From positions 310,001-374,000 of the forward strand of contig NZ_JAEUAN010000002.1 in the NCBI RefSeq assembly GCF_019511445.1: a stretch of DNA of 64,000 bases. Direction: 5' to 3'. Below the pieces are notes generated by a model, which saw nothing but the letters and a program-made list of their open reading frames with translations, did not search any database and was not told the origin of the DNA. The position numbers were made by a program, and so were the translations under genes. Source of the stretch: Aliirhizobium wenxiniae (lineage in GTDB: Bacteria; Pseudomonadota; Alphaproteobacteria; Rhizobiales; Rhizobiaceae). Shown here piece after piece: positions 24,504-32,175 of this stretch; the stretch's first letter is position 1, and every line of letters starts with the position of its first letter.

Positions 24504-25416
24504 ATTCCGGTACGGCCGGGAGCACGGTTTCCTTCTTCTTCAGCATCTGTTCGCGGATGAAGATGAACAGGCCAGAGGCGACGATGAGTGCTGCTCCGAT
24601 AAGCATGGTCAGCCGCGGCACATCGCCGAAGAACATCCACCCGAAGATGACCGCCCAGAGCAGAAGCGTATATTGAAGCGGCGCGACCGTTGCCGCATCC
24701 GAGATCTTCAGCGCCCGGTTGACCAGCATATGCGCCGCCATCGCCACGATGCCGAGCAGGCCCAGAAGGCCGAGATCGAAGCCGGACTGGATAGGCGACC
24801 AGTCGAAGGGTGCAAACGCCAGTCCCGCCAGCCCTGCCCCAACCACCTGGAAGAACACCAAAGTCGTATCCGGCGTACCGCGCAGAAAGCGGCCGGAAAT
24901 CATCATGAAGGCGAAGGCGGCACTGCCGATGATCGAGATCACCGCAGGCGCAGTGAACATCGCAGCCGACGGCTCCAGCGTGATGATGACGCCGACGAAA
25001 CCGATGGCAATCGCCGTCCAGCGCCGCCATCCGACATGATCGCCGAGCAGAAGCGGAGAGAGCGCCGCGACATAGATCGGCGCCGCCAGCCAATAGGTCA
25101 TCACATCGGCAAGCGGCAGATACATGACGGCGTAATAGAAACAGAACACTTCCGCCGTCGAGCAGACCACGCGGGCAAGCTGCATCCACGGCCGCTCGGC
25201 CTTCGTCAGCGCCGGCAACCCCGCCATCCAGACCATCGGCACCAGAATGACGAGCGCCGCAAGGCTGCGCAACAGCACGACCTGTCCCAGCCCGTAGCTG
25301 GCAACCAGCCATTTGCCCATCGTATCGTTGAGCGCGAACATCAGCATGCCGAGAAGCATCAGCGCCGGACCGGCCACCGATACGCCCCGAAGGGCCGCAC
25401 TTGAGGAGATTTGCAT
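24502..25416 (-). CDS. DMT superfamily permease (EamA family)
   Basis: A 304-residue permease with ten predicted membrane helices in two EamA repeats (about 12-145 and 155-290). LMFALNDTMGKWLV, YAVMYLPLADVMTYWLAAP and the second-repeat TVAPLQYTLLLWAVIFGW followed by GDVP are typical. It may import or export a metabolite related to the adjacent dehydratase, whose gene ends 11 bp upstream on the same strand. The start at 25416 (GAGGAAAC upstream) begins the first helix; longer readings add unrelated sequence. Substrate unknown. Confidence 0.85.
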   Translation of the reverse strand: MQISSSAALRGVSVAGPALMLLGMLMFALNDTMGKWLVASYGLGQVVLLRSLAALVILVPMVWMAGLPALTKAERPWMQLARVVCSTAEVFCFYYAVMYLPLADVMTYWLAAPIYVAALSPLLLGDHVGWRRWTAIAIGFVGVIITLEPSAAMFTAPAVISIIGSAAFAFMMISGRFLRGTPDTTLVFFQVVGAGLAGLAFAPFDWSPIQSGFDLGLLGLLGIVAMAAHMLVNRALKISDAATVAPLQYTLLLWAVIFGWMFFGDVPRLTMLIGAALIVASGLFIFIREQMLKKKETVLPAVPE

Positions 25417-25427
25417 GATCGGTTTCC

Positions 25428-26630
25428 TCAGATGGACGAGACGTCGGAGAGCCGACGGCTGACGGTGAAGGCCTTGTCGAGATCCGGATTGAGCTCCATG
25501 CCGAGACCCGGACCGGGAGGCACGGTGATCATGCCGTTCTTCACTTCGGGCAAGGCCGTCACCAGATCGCGATACCATGTATTGTAGAAGGCGCGCACGC
25601 TTTCCTGCACCAGCGCATTCGGCGCGTTGAGCGACAGATGGGTGGAAGCGCAGAGCACGACCGGGCCGGTGCAATCATGCGGCGCGACCGGCAGGTGCCA
25701 GGCCTCCGCCATCGAGGCGATCTTGCGCGATTCAGACAGCCCGCCGCACCAGGAAATATCGAGCATGACGATGCCGGCGACCCCGGTCTCCAGATAGTCG
25801 CGAAAACCCCAGCGGGTGGCGAGCGTTTCAGATGCCGAGATCGGCGCCGGCGAGACTTCGGCGTAGCGTTTCAGGCTGGACAGGCTGTCCATCTTGATCG
25901 GGTCTTCGTGCCAGAAGGTGTTGTAGGGCGTGAGCGCCTTGGCGATCTGCATCGCCGGCAGAAGCTGCCACATCGAATGGAACTCGACCATGATATCTAT
26001 TCTGTCGCCGACAGCCTTGCGGATCTTCTCGAACGGTTCGAGCGCCGCCTTCAGGTCAGCGGACGAAATATACTGGCCCTTGGTCTTTTCCGCCGCCTGA
26101 TCGAACGGCCAGATCTTCATTGCCGTGATGCCTTCGGAGAGCAGCGATTCCGCCAGTTCGTCGGCACGGTGCAGGAAGCCGTTCAGGTCGTCATAATCCT
26201 TGCCGGTCGACAGCCCGTAATTAGCCGTCGTCTGCCCGGTCGCCTTCTTGATATATTCGGTACCGGCGCAGGTATTGTAAGTACGGATTTCCTTTCGCGA
26301 AAACCCGCCGAGCAGCTGCGCGATCGGCTGGCCGGTCACCTTGCCAAAGATGTCCCAGAGCGCGATGTCGAAGGCGGAATTTCCGCGCACTTCGGCACCC
26401 GAAGACCGGAAGCCGACATAGCCGACCAGTTCCTGCGCCAGAAGATCGATCGCCAGCGGATCGCGGCCGATCACGCGCGGGGCGACATATTCGTGGATAT
26501 AGCTTTCCACCGTTTCGGCCCCGAAAAAGGTCTCCCCCAACCCGGTAATGCCCTCATCGGTGTGGACCAGAACCCAGAGCAGGTTGCTCCGTTCCGCGAC
26601 GCGCACGGTCTCCAGCTTGGTGATCTTCAT
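25428..26630 (-). CDS. Enolase-superfamily acid-sugar dehydratase (mandelate racemase subgroup)
   Basis: A 400-residue protein with the N-terminal capping domain and a (beta/alpha)7-beta barrel. Three metal-binding acidic residues are seen at VEFHSMW, WHEDPIKMD and SASETLATRWG; the general base pair is the lysine region MKIWPFD and the Asp/His dyad in MLDISWCGG and APHDCTGPV. These fit the mandelate-racemase subgroup that dehydrates aldonic and aldaric acids to 2-keto-3-deoxy acids. The start at 26630 follows GGGAGGAAAC. It sits beside the sugar-acid island and is co-directional with the DMT permease. The exact acid sugar is not identifiable by eye. Confidence 0.85.
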   Translation of the reverse strand: MKITKLETVRVAERSNLLWVLVHTDEGITGLGETFFGAETVESYIHEYVAPRVIGRDPLAIDLLAQELVGYVGFRSSGAEVRGNSAFDIALWDIFGKVTGQPIAQLLGGFSRKEIRTYNTCAGTEYIKKATGQTTANYGLSTGKDYDDLNGFLHRADELAESLLSEGITAMKIWPFDQAAEKTKGQYISSADLKAALEPFEKIRKAVGDRIDIMVEFHSMWQLLPAMQIAKALTPYNTFWHEDPIKMDSLSSLKRYAEVSPAPISASETLATRWGFRDYLETGVAGIVMLDISWCGGLSESRKIASMAEAWHLPVAPHDCTGPVVLCASTHLSLNAPNALVQESVRAFYNTWYRDLVTALPEVKNGMITVPPGPGLGMELNPDLDKAFTVSRRLSDVSSI

Positions 26631-26905
26631 GTTTCCTCCCAGAATTTCCCAAGAGCCTGTAATTTTAGGGGAATTGCGGCGATTTCGAAAGCCGTTTGCG
26701 GCCGCTAAAGTACGCCGCGCTAATAAATTTATGGCCTTTTTCACGCAGTCCCTCGCCAGCTTTCAAAAGCCGCGTCCGCTTTCGCGAAATTCCCCGCGCA
26801 AATCCTTTGACATGAAGCGCGAAGGGCTCTTTCATGCGTCTCAACAAACGTCGCCGGCTCCGAGGAAAGGGCAGGACGACATATAAAGCAAGAAAGAGGA
26901 ACATC

Positions 26906-28288
26906 ATGAACGTCGCTTCTCGTCCGAACGACATCCAGGCCGTCATCGAGGCCGACCGCGCCCATGTCTGGCACCATCTCTCTCAGCACAAGCAGTATGA
27001 GAGCGTCGACCCGAAGATCTATGTCGAGGGCAAGGGCACCCGCGTTTGGGATGCGACCGGCAAGGAATATCTCGATGCGGTGGCCGGTGCCGTCTGGACC
27101 GTCAATGTCGGTTACGGCCGAACTTCGATTGCCGATGCCGTGCGCGACCAGCTGGTGAAGCTCAACTATTTCGCCGGTGCCGCCGGCAATGTTCCAGCCG
27201 CCCTTTTCGCCGAAAAGCTGATCGAAAAGATGCCGGGCATGACCCGCGTCTACTATTCCAACTCCGGCTCCGAAGCGAATGAGAAGGTGTTCAAGATGGT
27301 GCGCCAGATCGCGCACCGGAAGCATAATGGCGGCAAGTACAAGATCCTCTACCGCGACCGCGATTATCATGGCACGACGCTCGGAACGCTCGCCGCTGCC
27401 GGCCAGAAGGAACGCCGCGAGCAATACGGCCCGATGCCGGAAGGTTTTGTCGAGGTGCCGCATTGCCTCGAATATCGCAGCCAGTGGGGCGATGTAGACG
27501 ACTATGGCATCCGCGCCGCCAACGCGATCGAGGAAGTCATCCTGCGCGAAGGCCCGGAAACCGTTGGTCTTCTGTGCCTGGAACCGGTCACCGCTGGCGG
27601 CGGCGTCATCACCCCGCCCAAGGGTTACTGGGAACGGGTGCAGGAAATCTGCCGCAAATACGATGTCCTCTTGCATATCGACGAAGTCGTCTGCGGCATG
27701 GGCCGCACCGGAAAATGGTTCGGTTACCAGCATTACGGCATCGAGCCGGATTTCGTCACCATGGCCAAGGGCGTCGCCTCCGGTTATGCGGCGATCTCCT
27801 GCACCGTGACGACCGAAAGGGTCTTCGAACTGTTCAAGGACGACCCGACCGACCCGCTCTCCTATTTCCGCGACATCTCCACCTTCGGCGGCTGCACCTC
27901 GGGGCCTGCAGCAGCACTCGAAAACATGCGGATCATCGAGGACGAAGGCCTGCTCGAAAACACGCTGAAAATGGGCGAGCGGCTGATGAACAATCTGCGC
28001 GAATTGCAGACCCGCCATCAGGTCATAGGCGATGTCCGCGGGCTTGGCCTGTTCTGCGGCGCGGAGCTGGTTATGGATCGCGCCACCAAGGAACCGGCAC
28101 CGGAAAAGATGGTTCAGGCCGTCACCGCCGACTGCCTGGCGCAGGGCGTCATCATCGGCGCCACCAACCGTTCGGTCCCCGGCCTCAACAACACGCTCTG
28201 CATGAGCCCGCCGCTGATCATCAACGCAAGCGAGATCGACCAGATCACCGGCGCCATCGACAAGGCGCTGAGCAAGGTGTTTGGCTGA
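26906..28288 (+). CDS. Class III (omega) aminotransferase, PLP-dependent
   Basis: A 460-residue class III aminotransferase. Landmarks: GVAGAVWTVNVGYGR-type N-terminal region, YYSNSGSEANEKVFKM (PLP phosphate site), YHGTTLGTLAA, the LLHIDEVVCGMGRTG motif with the pyridine-N aspartate, and the Schiff-base lysine in VTMAKGVASGYAA. Family members use taurine, beta-alanine, GABA or diamines with pyruvate. The next gene is a ureohydrolase, so a likely substrate is the omega-amino acid left after urea is removed from a guanidino acid. The start at 26906 follows AGAGGA. Some annotations would call it taurine-pyruvate aminotransferase. Confidence 0.85.
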   Translation: MNVASRPNDIQAVIEADRAHVWHHLSQHKQYESVDPKIYVEGKGTRVWDATGKEYLDAVAGAVWTVNVGYGRTSIADAVRDQLVKLNYFAGAAGNVPAALFAEKLIEKMPGMTRVYYSNSGSEANEKVFKMVRQIAHRKHNGGKYKILYRDRDYHGTTLGTLAAAGQKERREQYGPMPEGFVEVPHCLEYRSQWGDVDDYGIRAANAIEEVILREGPETVGLLCLEPVTAGGGVITPPKGYWERVQEICRKYDVLLHIDEVVCGMGRTGKWFGYQHYGIEPDFVTMAKGVASGYAAISCTVTTERVFELFKDDPTDPLSYFRDISTFGGCTSGPAAALENMRIIEDEGLLENTLKMGERLMNNLRELQTRHQVIGDVRGLGLFCGAELVMDRATKEPAPEKMVQAVTADCLAQGVIIGATNRSVPGLNNTLCMSPPLIINASEIDQITGAIDKALSKVFG

Positions 28289-28302
28289 TTGCCAGAACAA
28301 TC

Positions 28303-28329
28303 CGGGCCGCGGTGCCAGACCGCGGCCCG
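28303..28329 (+). other. GC-rich hairpin between aminotransferase and ureohydrolase genes
   Basis: CGGGCCGCGGT / ACCGCGGCCCG, perfect 11-bp stem with a 5-nt loop, no T run. It sits 15 bp after the aminotransferase stop and may stabilise the upstream mRNA segment or act as a partial terminator. Confidence 0.6.
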
Positions 28330-28373
28330 CATCCATTTGCACAACATGAGCGGCAAAGCCGCCGGGGAACTGA

Positions 28374-29351
28374 ATGAGCAATTCCGACTTCCGCCCGGTT
28401 TCGGGCCTCGATCTGCCGCGCTTTGCCGGCATCGCAACCTTCATGCGCCTGCCGCACGTTCCTCTCGATGACACGCGTCTGGGCGAGGTGGATATCGGCC
28501 TGATCGGCGTGCCCTGGGATAGCGGCACGACCAATCGGCCCGGCCCGCGCCACGCGCCGCGCCAGTTGCGCGACCTCTCCACGATGATCCGCCAGCAGAA
28601 CGGCGCCACGAAAATCCTGCCCTTCGAGCTGGCACGCTGCGCCGATCTGGGCGATGTCGGCCCCAATCCGGCCGACGTGCAGGATTCCATGAACCGCATC
28701 ACCGCCTTCTACGATCAGGTGAAGGCGGCCGGCATCATGCCGCTGACGGCGGGCGGGGATCACCTGTCCTCGCTGCCGATCCTGCGCTCGCTTGGCCGCG
28801 ACAGGCCCTTGGGCATGATCCATTTCGACAGCCACACCGATCTCTTCCACTCCTATTTCGGCGGCTTCAAATACACACACGGCACACCCTTTCGCCGGGC
28901 GGTCGAGGAAGGCCTGATCGATCCGAAACGGGTCTGCATGATCGGCATCCGCGGCCCGGCCTATGATTTTGAGGACCGCGACTTCGCCGATGCCGTCGGT
29001 ATCCGCGTCATTCCGATCGAGGAGTTTCACGCCCGAGGCGTCGAGGATGTCATGGCGGAGGCGCGGGAAATTGCCGGATCAGGCGAGACCTATGTCAGCT
29101 ACGATATCGACTTCGTCGATCCGGCCTTTGCACCGGGCACAGGCACGCCGGAAATCGGCGGCCCGAACAGCTATCAGGCGTTGCAGGTGGTGCGCGAACT
29201 GCGTGGCCTCAACATCGTCGGCGCCGACATAGTGGAAGTATCGCCGCCATTCGACGCGAGCGGCGCAACAGCCTTCCTCGGCATCACGGTGATGTTCGAA
29301 CTGCTCTGCGTCATGGCCGAAATCATCGGCAAGCGTGGCGGCACCAACTAA
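28374..29351 (+). CDS. Agmatinase/guanidino-acid ureohydrolase family protein
   Basis: A 325-residue Mn-dependent ureohydrolase. All six metal ligands are present: H130 (GGDH), D152, H154 and D156 (DSHTD), D244 and D246 (DIDFVDP). GTGTPEIGG follows, as in agmatinases. DSHTD and DIDFVDP deviate slightly from the common DAHTD and DIDGLDP. The reaction is hydrolysis of a guanidino group to urea plus an amine. Pairing with an omega-aminotransferase suits guanidinobutyrate, guanidinopropionate or a similar substrate as well as agmatine. It overlaps the convergent receiver gene by 4 nt. Confidence 0.88.
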   Translation: MSNSDFRPVSGLDLPRFAGIATFMRLPHVPLDDTRLGEVDIGLIGVPWDSGTTNRPGPRHAPRQLRDLSTMIRQQNGATKILPFELARCADLGDVGPNPADVQDSMNRITAFYDQVKAAGIMPLTAGGDHLSSLPILRSLGRDRPLGMIHFDSHTDLFHSYFGGFKYTHGTPFRRAVEEGLIDPKRVCMIGIRGPAYDFEDRDFADAVGIRVIPIEEFHARGVEDVMAEAREIAGSGETYVSYDIDFVDPAFAPGTGTPEIGGPNSYQALQVVRELRGLNIVGADIVEVSPPFDASGATAFLGITVMFELLCVMAEIIGKRGGTN

Positions 29352-29746
29352 ACCGCATTCGCCATGCCGGCATCGTTGAGAAGCCCGCTGATGGCGGCGA
29401 TCAGCTGTGCCGGCACGAAAGGTTTCTGGATCAGCACGCTGTTGGGCACGCCATGCGAAGTCCATTCGGACGCACTGTCGGCCGTCACATAGACGACGGG
29501 AATGTTCGACTGACACTGCCGGGCGTGGCGTCCGACCTGCCAGCCGTTCGCGCCCTTGCCGAGGCGGATATCGGTGATGACGCCGGAAAACTGAGCGGCA
29601 TCTGCATCGAGCGCCGCGATCGCCTCTTCGGCAGAGGCGAAGGACGCAACCTCAAAACCGTTTTCGGTCAAAAGCTCCTCGGCATCGAGCCGCAGGAGAT
29701 GGTCGTCTTCGACCAGAAGCAACTGAATTGATGCGTCATCCGCCAT
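29348..29746 (-). CDS. Single-domain response regulator (receiver only)
   Basis: A 132-residue CheY-like receiver without output domain. Acidic pocket LLVEDDHLLR near the N-terminus, phospho-acceptor aspartate in VITDIRLGKGANG, and the conserved lysine in VLIQKPF. It is probably phosphorylated by a histidine kinase and acts by protein contact or as a phosphate sink. It stands alone on the minus strand; the HPK4 kinase at 34937 is a possible partner. Confidence 0.88.
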   Translation of the reverse strand: MADDASIQLLLVEDDHLLRLDAEELLTENGFEVASFASAEEAIAALDADAAQFSGVITDIRLGKGANGWQVGRHARQCQSNIPVVYVTADSASEWTSHGVPNSVLIQKPFVPAQLIAAISGLLNDAGMANAV

Positions 29747-29933
29747 GGTCCGTCCTATCGGATGCGGCGGTAAGACAAGAACTCCGCATCCCAGTTTCAG
29801 GCTCCGACCTCACCGTCGTCACCATCCCGTCCGGGCGCCTAACGCAATCAGGGGCAAGTAGTTCCCCATTCTGATACAATCTTCGAAAATGCTTACCCAC
29901 AGTGATACGCTTGCATCACTGGGCGCATCAAAT

Positions 29934-29973
29934 CGAGGCGCTGCAGGCCTTGGGGGCCGCCTGCAGCGCCTCG
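29934..29973 (-). terminator. Strong hairpin downstream of the AraC-family gene
   Basis: Perfect 15-bp arms CGAGGCGCTGCAGGC / GCCTGCAGCGCCTCG with a 10-nt loop, 23 bp after the AraC gene stop. The tail after the hairpin is only weakly T-rich (ATTTG), so termination efficiency is uncertain. Confidence 0.6.
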
Positions 29974-29996
29974 ATACGGCACGGCATAATCGTCGC

Positions 29997-30545
29997 CTAT
30001 TGCAGCGCGACGGCACCGTCCGGACGGGAGAAATAGCGACGCCATGCACTCGGCGTGGTGCCGGTCACGCGTCGGAAAACACGGGAGAGATGCGACTGGT
30101 CCGCCAGTCCGCAATCGAGTGCGATCTCGCAGAGCGGGGCGTTGGTGCTGAGCATGCGCTGCTTAGCATGTTCGACCCGGCAGGAGACGACGTAATTGTG
30201 CGGAGGAACGCCGAAGGTCGCCTTGAACGCGGCGGAGAAATAGCTGGTGCTGAGCCGAACCTGCTGGGCCAGTTCATCGAGCGGGATGCCGTGGGAGATG
30301 CGGTCGTCGATATATTGCTTCACCTTCTTGACCTGCCAGGGGGCAAGGCCGCCGGTGGTGACCTGCTTTTCCGGGCCGACCGGAGCGACTGATCCCACCA
30401 GCCGGAGCTGGGCAGGCTGGCGCTCGGAAATTTTCGCGTCGATGGAAAAGGGATTTTCTGGATATAGGCCGGTCAGGTCGGCATAGATGGTGCTCATGTC
30501 GAGCGGGTTGATCTGACGGGCGACAACAGCTGCGGTGGCGGACAT
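29997..30545 (-). CDS. AraC-family transcriptional regulator
   Basis: A 182-residue protein whose C-terminal half (about 72-175) is a double helix-turn-helix AraC domain: IPLDELAQQVRLSTSYFSAAF, FGVPPHNYV, APLCEIALDCGLADQSHLSR and VFRRVTGTTPSAWRR. The N-terminal about 70 residues match no sensor domain I recognise, so the effector is unknown. It is short for the family, lacking a full cupin domain. The start at 30545 has AGGAG at good spacing. It lies between two response-regulator genes, so a role in the same stress circuit is plausible. Confidence 0.88.
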   Translation of the reverse strand: MSATAAVVARQINPLDMSTIYADLTGLYPENPFSIDAKISERQPAQLRLVGSVAPVGPEKQVTTGGLAPWQVKKVKQYIDDRISHGIPLDELAQQVRLSTSYFSAAFKATFGVPPHNYVVSCRVEHAKQRMLSTNAPLCEIALDCGLADQSHLSRVFRRVTGTTPSAWRRYFSRPDGAVALQ

Positions 30546-30744
30546 CTTCGCTCTCCTGTGGGTCTGTTGAATTTTCACCAGGCCATATTGAGAGCTCGAG
30601 CCGCGATCCGATATTCTACAGTCAGTCAGTTTTCGTACCCATGGGTTTTAGGATCATATACGTGGGTATGATTGCCCCTTGAGGAACTGGCCGCGTAGGG
30701 TCAGGCAAACGCTGGAACAGCAAACATTTGTACGAATTGAGCAC

Positions 30745-31362
30745 ATGACGGAAAGCCCAATCATTCTGGTAGTCGATGACGAGCCGCTGATCCGGCAGGC
30801 GCTCGACACCCTGCTTCGCTCGGTCGGCTATAAGGTGCGTACTTTCGAAACTGCACTCGACCTCTATGAGGACGAATGCCTGCCGCAGGCGAGCTGCCTG
30901 ATCCTCGATATCAGATTGCCCTTTACCAGCGGCCTGGATTTCCAGCAGAAACTCACCGACCGTGGCATCGTTGTTCCGATCATCTTCGTCACCGCCCATG
31001 GCGACATTCCGATGACGGTACGTGCCATGAAAGCGGGCGCGGCAGACTTTCTTTCCAAGCCATTCAGGGATCAGGATATTCTCGATTCCGTCGCTGCTGC
31101 GGTGCTGAAGCATAGGGAGTTTTTAGGTTCCAGTAAGACCGAGGCCGATCTCAAATCCCGCTACACCTCGCTTTCCCCGCGCGAACAGCAGATCATGGCC
31201 ATGGCGACAGCCGGCCTGATGAACAAGCAGATTGCCGGCGAACTGGGCCTGAGCGAGATCACCGTGAAGATCCACCGCGGCAAGGTCAGCCGCAAGATGA
31301 ACGCGAAAACCTTCGCCGATCTGGTGAAGATGGCAGAATTGCTTGGTCTGTCGCACCGTTAG
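30745..31362 (+). CDS. FixJ/TodT-type response regulator (receiver + LuxR HTH)
   Basis: A 205-residue two-domain regulator. Receiver: acidic DDEP at 11-14, phospho-acceptor D55 in LILDIRLPF, threonine in FVTAHGDIPMTVRAM and lysine in FLSKPF. The C-terminal NarL/LuxR helix-turn-helix (about 140-200) reads LSPREQQIMAMATAGLMNKQ then LSEITVKIHRGKV. FixJ-type regulators pair with HPK4 kinases; one is encoded at 34937. The start at 30745 begins the receiver; an upstream in-frame start would add 22 residues without family similarity. A second, receiver-only protein follows. Confidence 0.9.
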   Translation: MTESPIILVVDDEPLIRQALDTLLRSVGYKVRTFETALDLYEDECLPQASCLILDIRLPFTSGLDFQQKLTDRGIVVPIIFVTAHGDIPMTVRAMKAGAADFLSKPFRDQDILDSVAAAVLKHREFLGSSKTEADLKSRYTSLSPREQQIMAMATAGLMNKQIAGELGLSEITVKIHRGKVSRKMNAKTFADLVKMAELLGLSHR

Positions 31363-31465
31363 AATAAGCCGAATAAACGCTCGTATAATTTAAACCTCTG
31401 TCTCCGGGGCGCATATTAGGGGCAAAGAGAAAGACCGGGATTTCCCGGAGATTGGTTCATTCCCG

Positions 31466-31834
31466 TTGAAAGCGCCTGTCACCATTGCCATCATCGACGA
31501 CGAGGAAAACATTCGTCGCGGGATGAGCGGCCTATTGCGATCGCTGGGTTACGAAGCCCGCGCATTCGAATCCGCAGAAGCATTCCTCGCCACCACGGCA
31601 GCAACCGACTGTTCCTGCATCGTCTCCGACGTGCATATGGACGGCATGAGCGGCATCGACCTCTTCCAGACGCTGGCTGCGCGCGGAAGCGAGGTTCCGT
31701 TCATCTTCGTCACAGCCTTTGCCGAAGAGGTCGGACGGCTCGATCTCGGCAAGGACACCTGCGTCCTGCCAAAACCTTTCAAGGTCGATATCCTCATAGA
31801 TTGCATCGAGAAGGCAACCCAGCCGACTACGTGA
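31466..31834 (+). CDS. Single-domain response regulator (receiver only)
   Basis: A 122-residue receiver protein: TIAIIDDEENIRRGM at the N-terminus, phospho-acceptor aspartate in CIVSDVHMDGMSG, VTAF and the lysine in VLPKPF. It resembles the receiver domain of FixJ-type regulators, as if an output domain had been lost. The likely start is TTG at 31466; the nearest GGAG is farther away than usual, so the start is uncertain. The ZnF-UBP gene starts 19 bp after its stop on the same strand. Confidence 0.85.
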   Translation: MKAPVTIAIIDDEENIRRGMSGLLRSLGYEARAFESAEAFLATTAATDCSCIVSDVHMDGMSGIDLFQTLAARGSEVPFIFVTAFAEEVGRLDLGKDTCVLPKPFKVDILIDCIEKATQPTT

Positions 31835-31853
31835 ACATTGAAGGAAGAAGCGC

Positions 31854-32150
31854 ATGTGTACGCATCATAACTTCATCAGAACCGTGACGCCGAAAACGCG
31901 CGGCTGCGAGGAATGCCTTGAACAGGGCATGACATGGGTTCACCTGCGCCTCTGCCGCGAATGCGGTCATGTCGGATGTTGTGACCAGTCGGAAGGCAAG
32001 CACGCGACCGCCCATTTCAGGCACACGCGCCACCCGATCATCGAGGGCTATGATCCGCCGGAAGGCTGGGGATGGTGCTATATCGATGAAGAGATTGTCG
32101 ATCTGCCCGACCAGACACCACAGGTCGGCCCGATCCCGCGTTACGTTTGA
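31854..32150 (+). CDS. UBP-type zinc finger protein
   Basis: A 98-residue protein that is almost entirely one ZnF-UBP domain. Zn-binding residues are in CTHHNF, GCEECLEQ, LRLCRECGHVGCCDQS, HATAHFRHTRHPII; the aromatic WGWCYIDEE tail is typical of the bacterial versions. In eukaryotes ZnF-UBP binds the free C-terminus of ubiquitin; bacteria lack ubiquitin and the bacterial role is unknown. The gene lies tail to tail with a cNMP-binding TrxR-like flavoprotein (25-bp gap), a pairing I recall in other bacteria. Confidence 0.93.
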   Translation: MCTHHNFIRTVTPKTRGCEECLEQGMTWVHLRLCRECGHVGCCDQSEGKHATAHFRHTRHPIIEGYDPPEGWGWCYIDEEIVDLPDQTPQVGPIPRYV

Positions 32151-32175
32151 GTGTTGAAAGGGCGAAAGCCGCGGT

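Noticed and set aside
26741..28702. 653-codon frame antisense to the aminotransferase
   Set aside because: Mirrors codons of the supported plus-strand gene with no recognisable motif.
29934..29973. Operator or mobile-element end at the 15-bp inverted repeat
   Set aside because: Its place directly after the AraC gene stop fits a terminator-like hairpin better, although the T run is weak.
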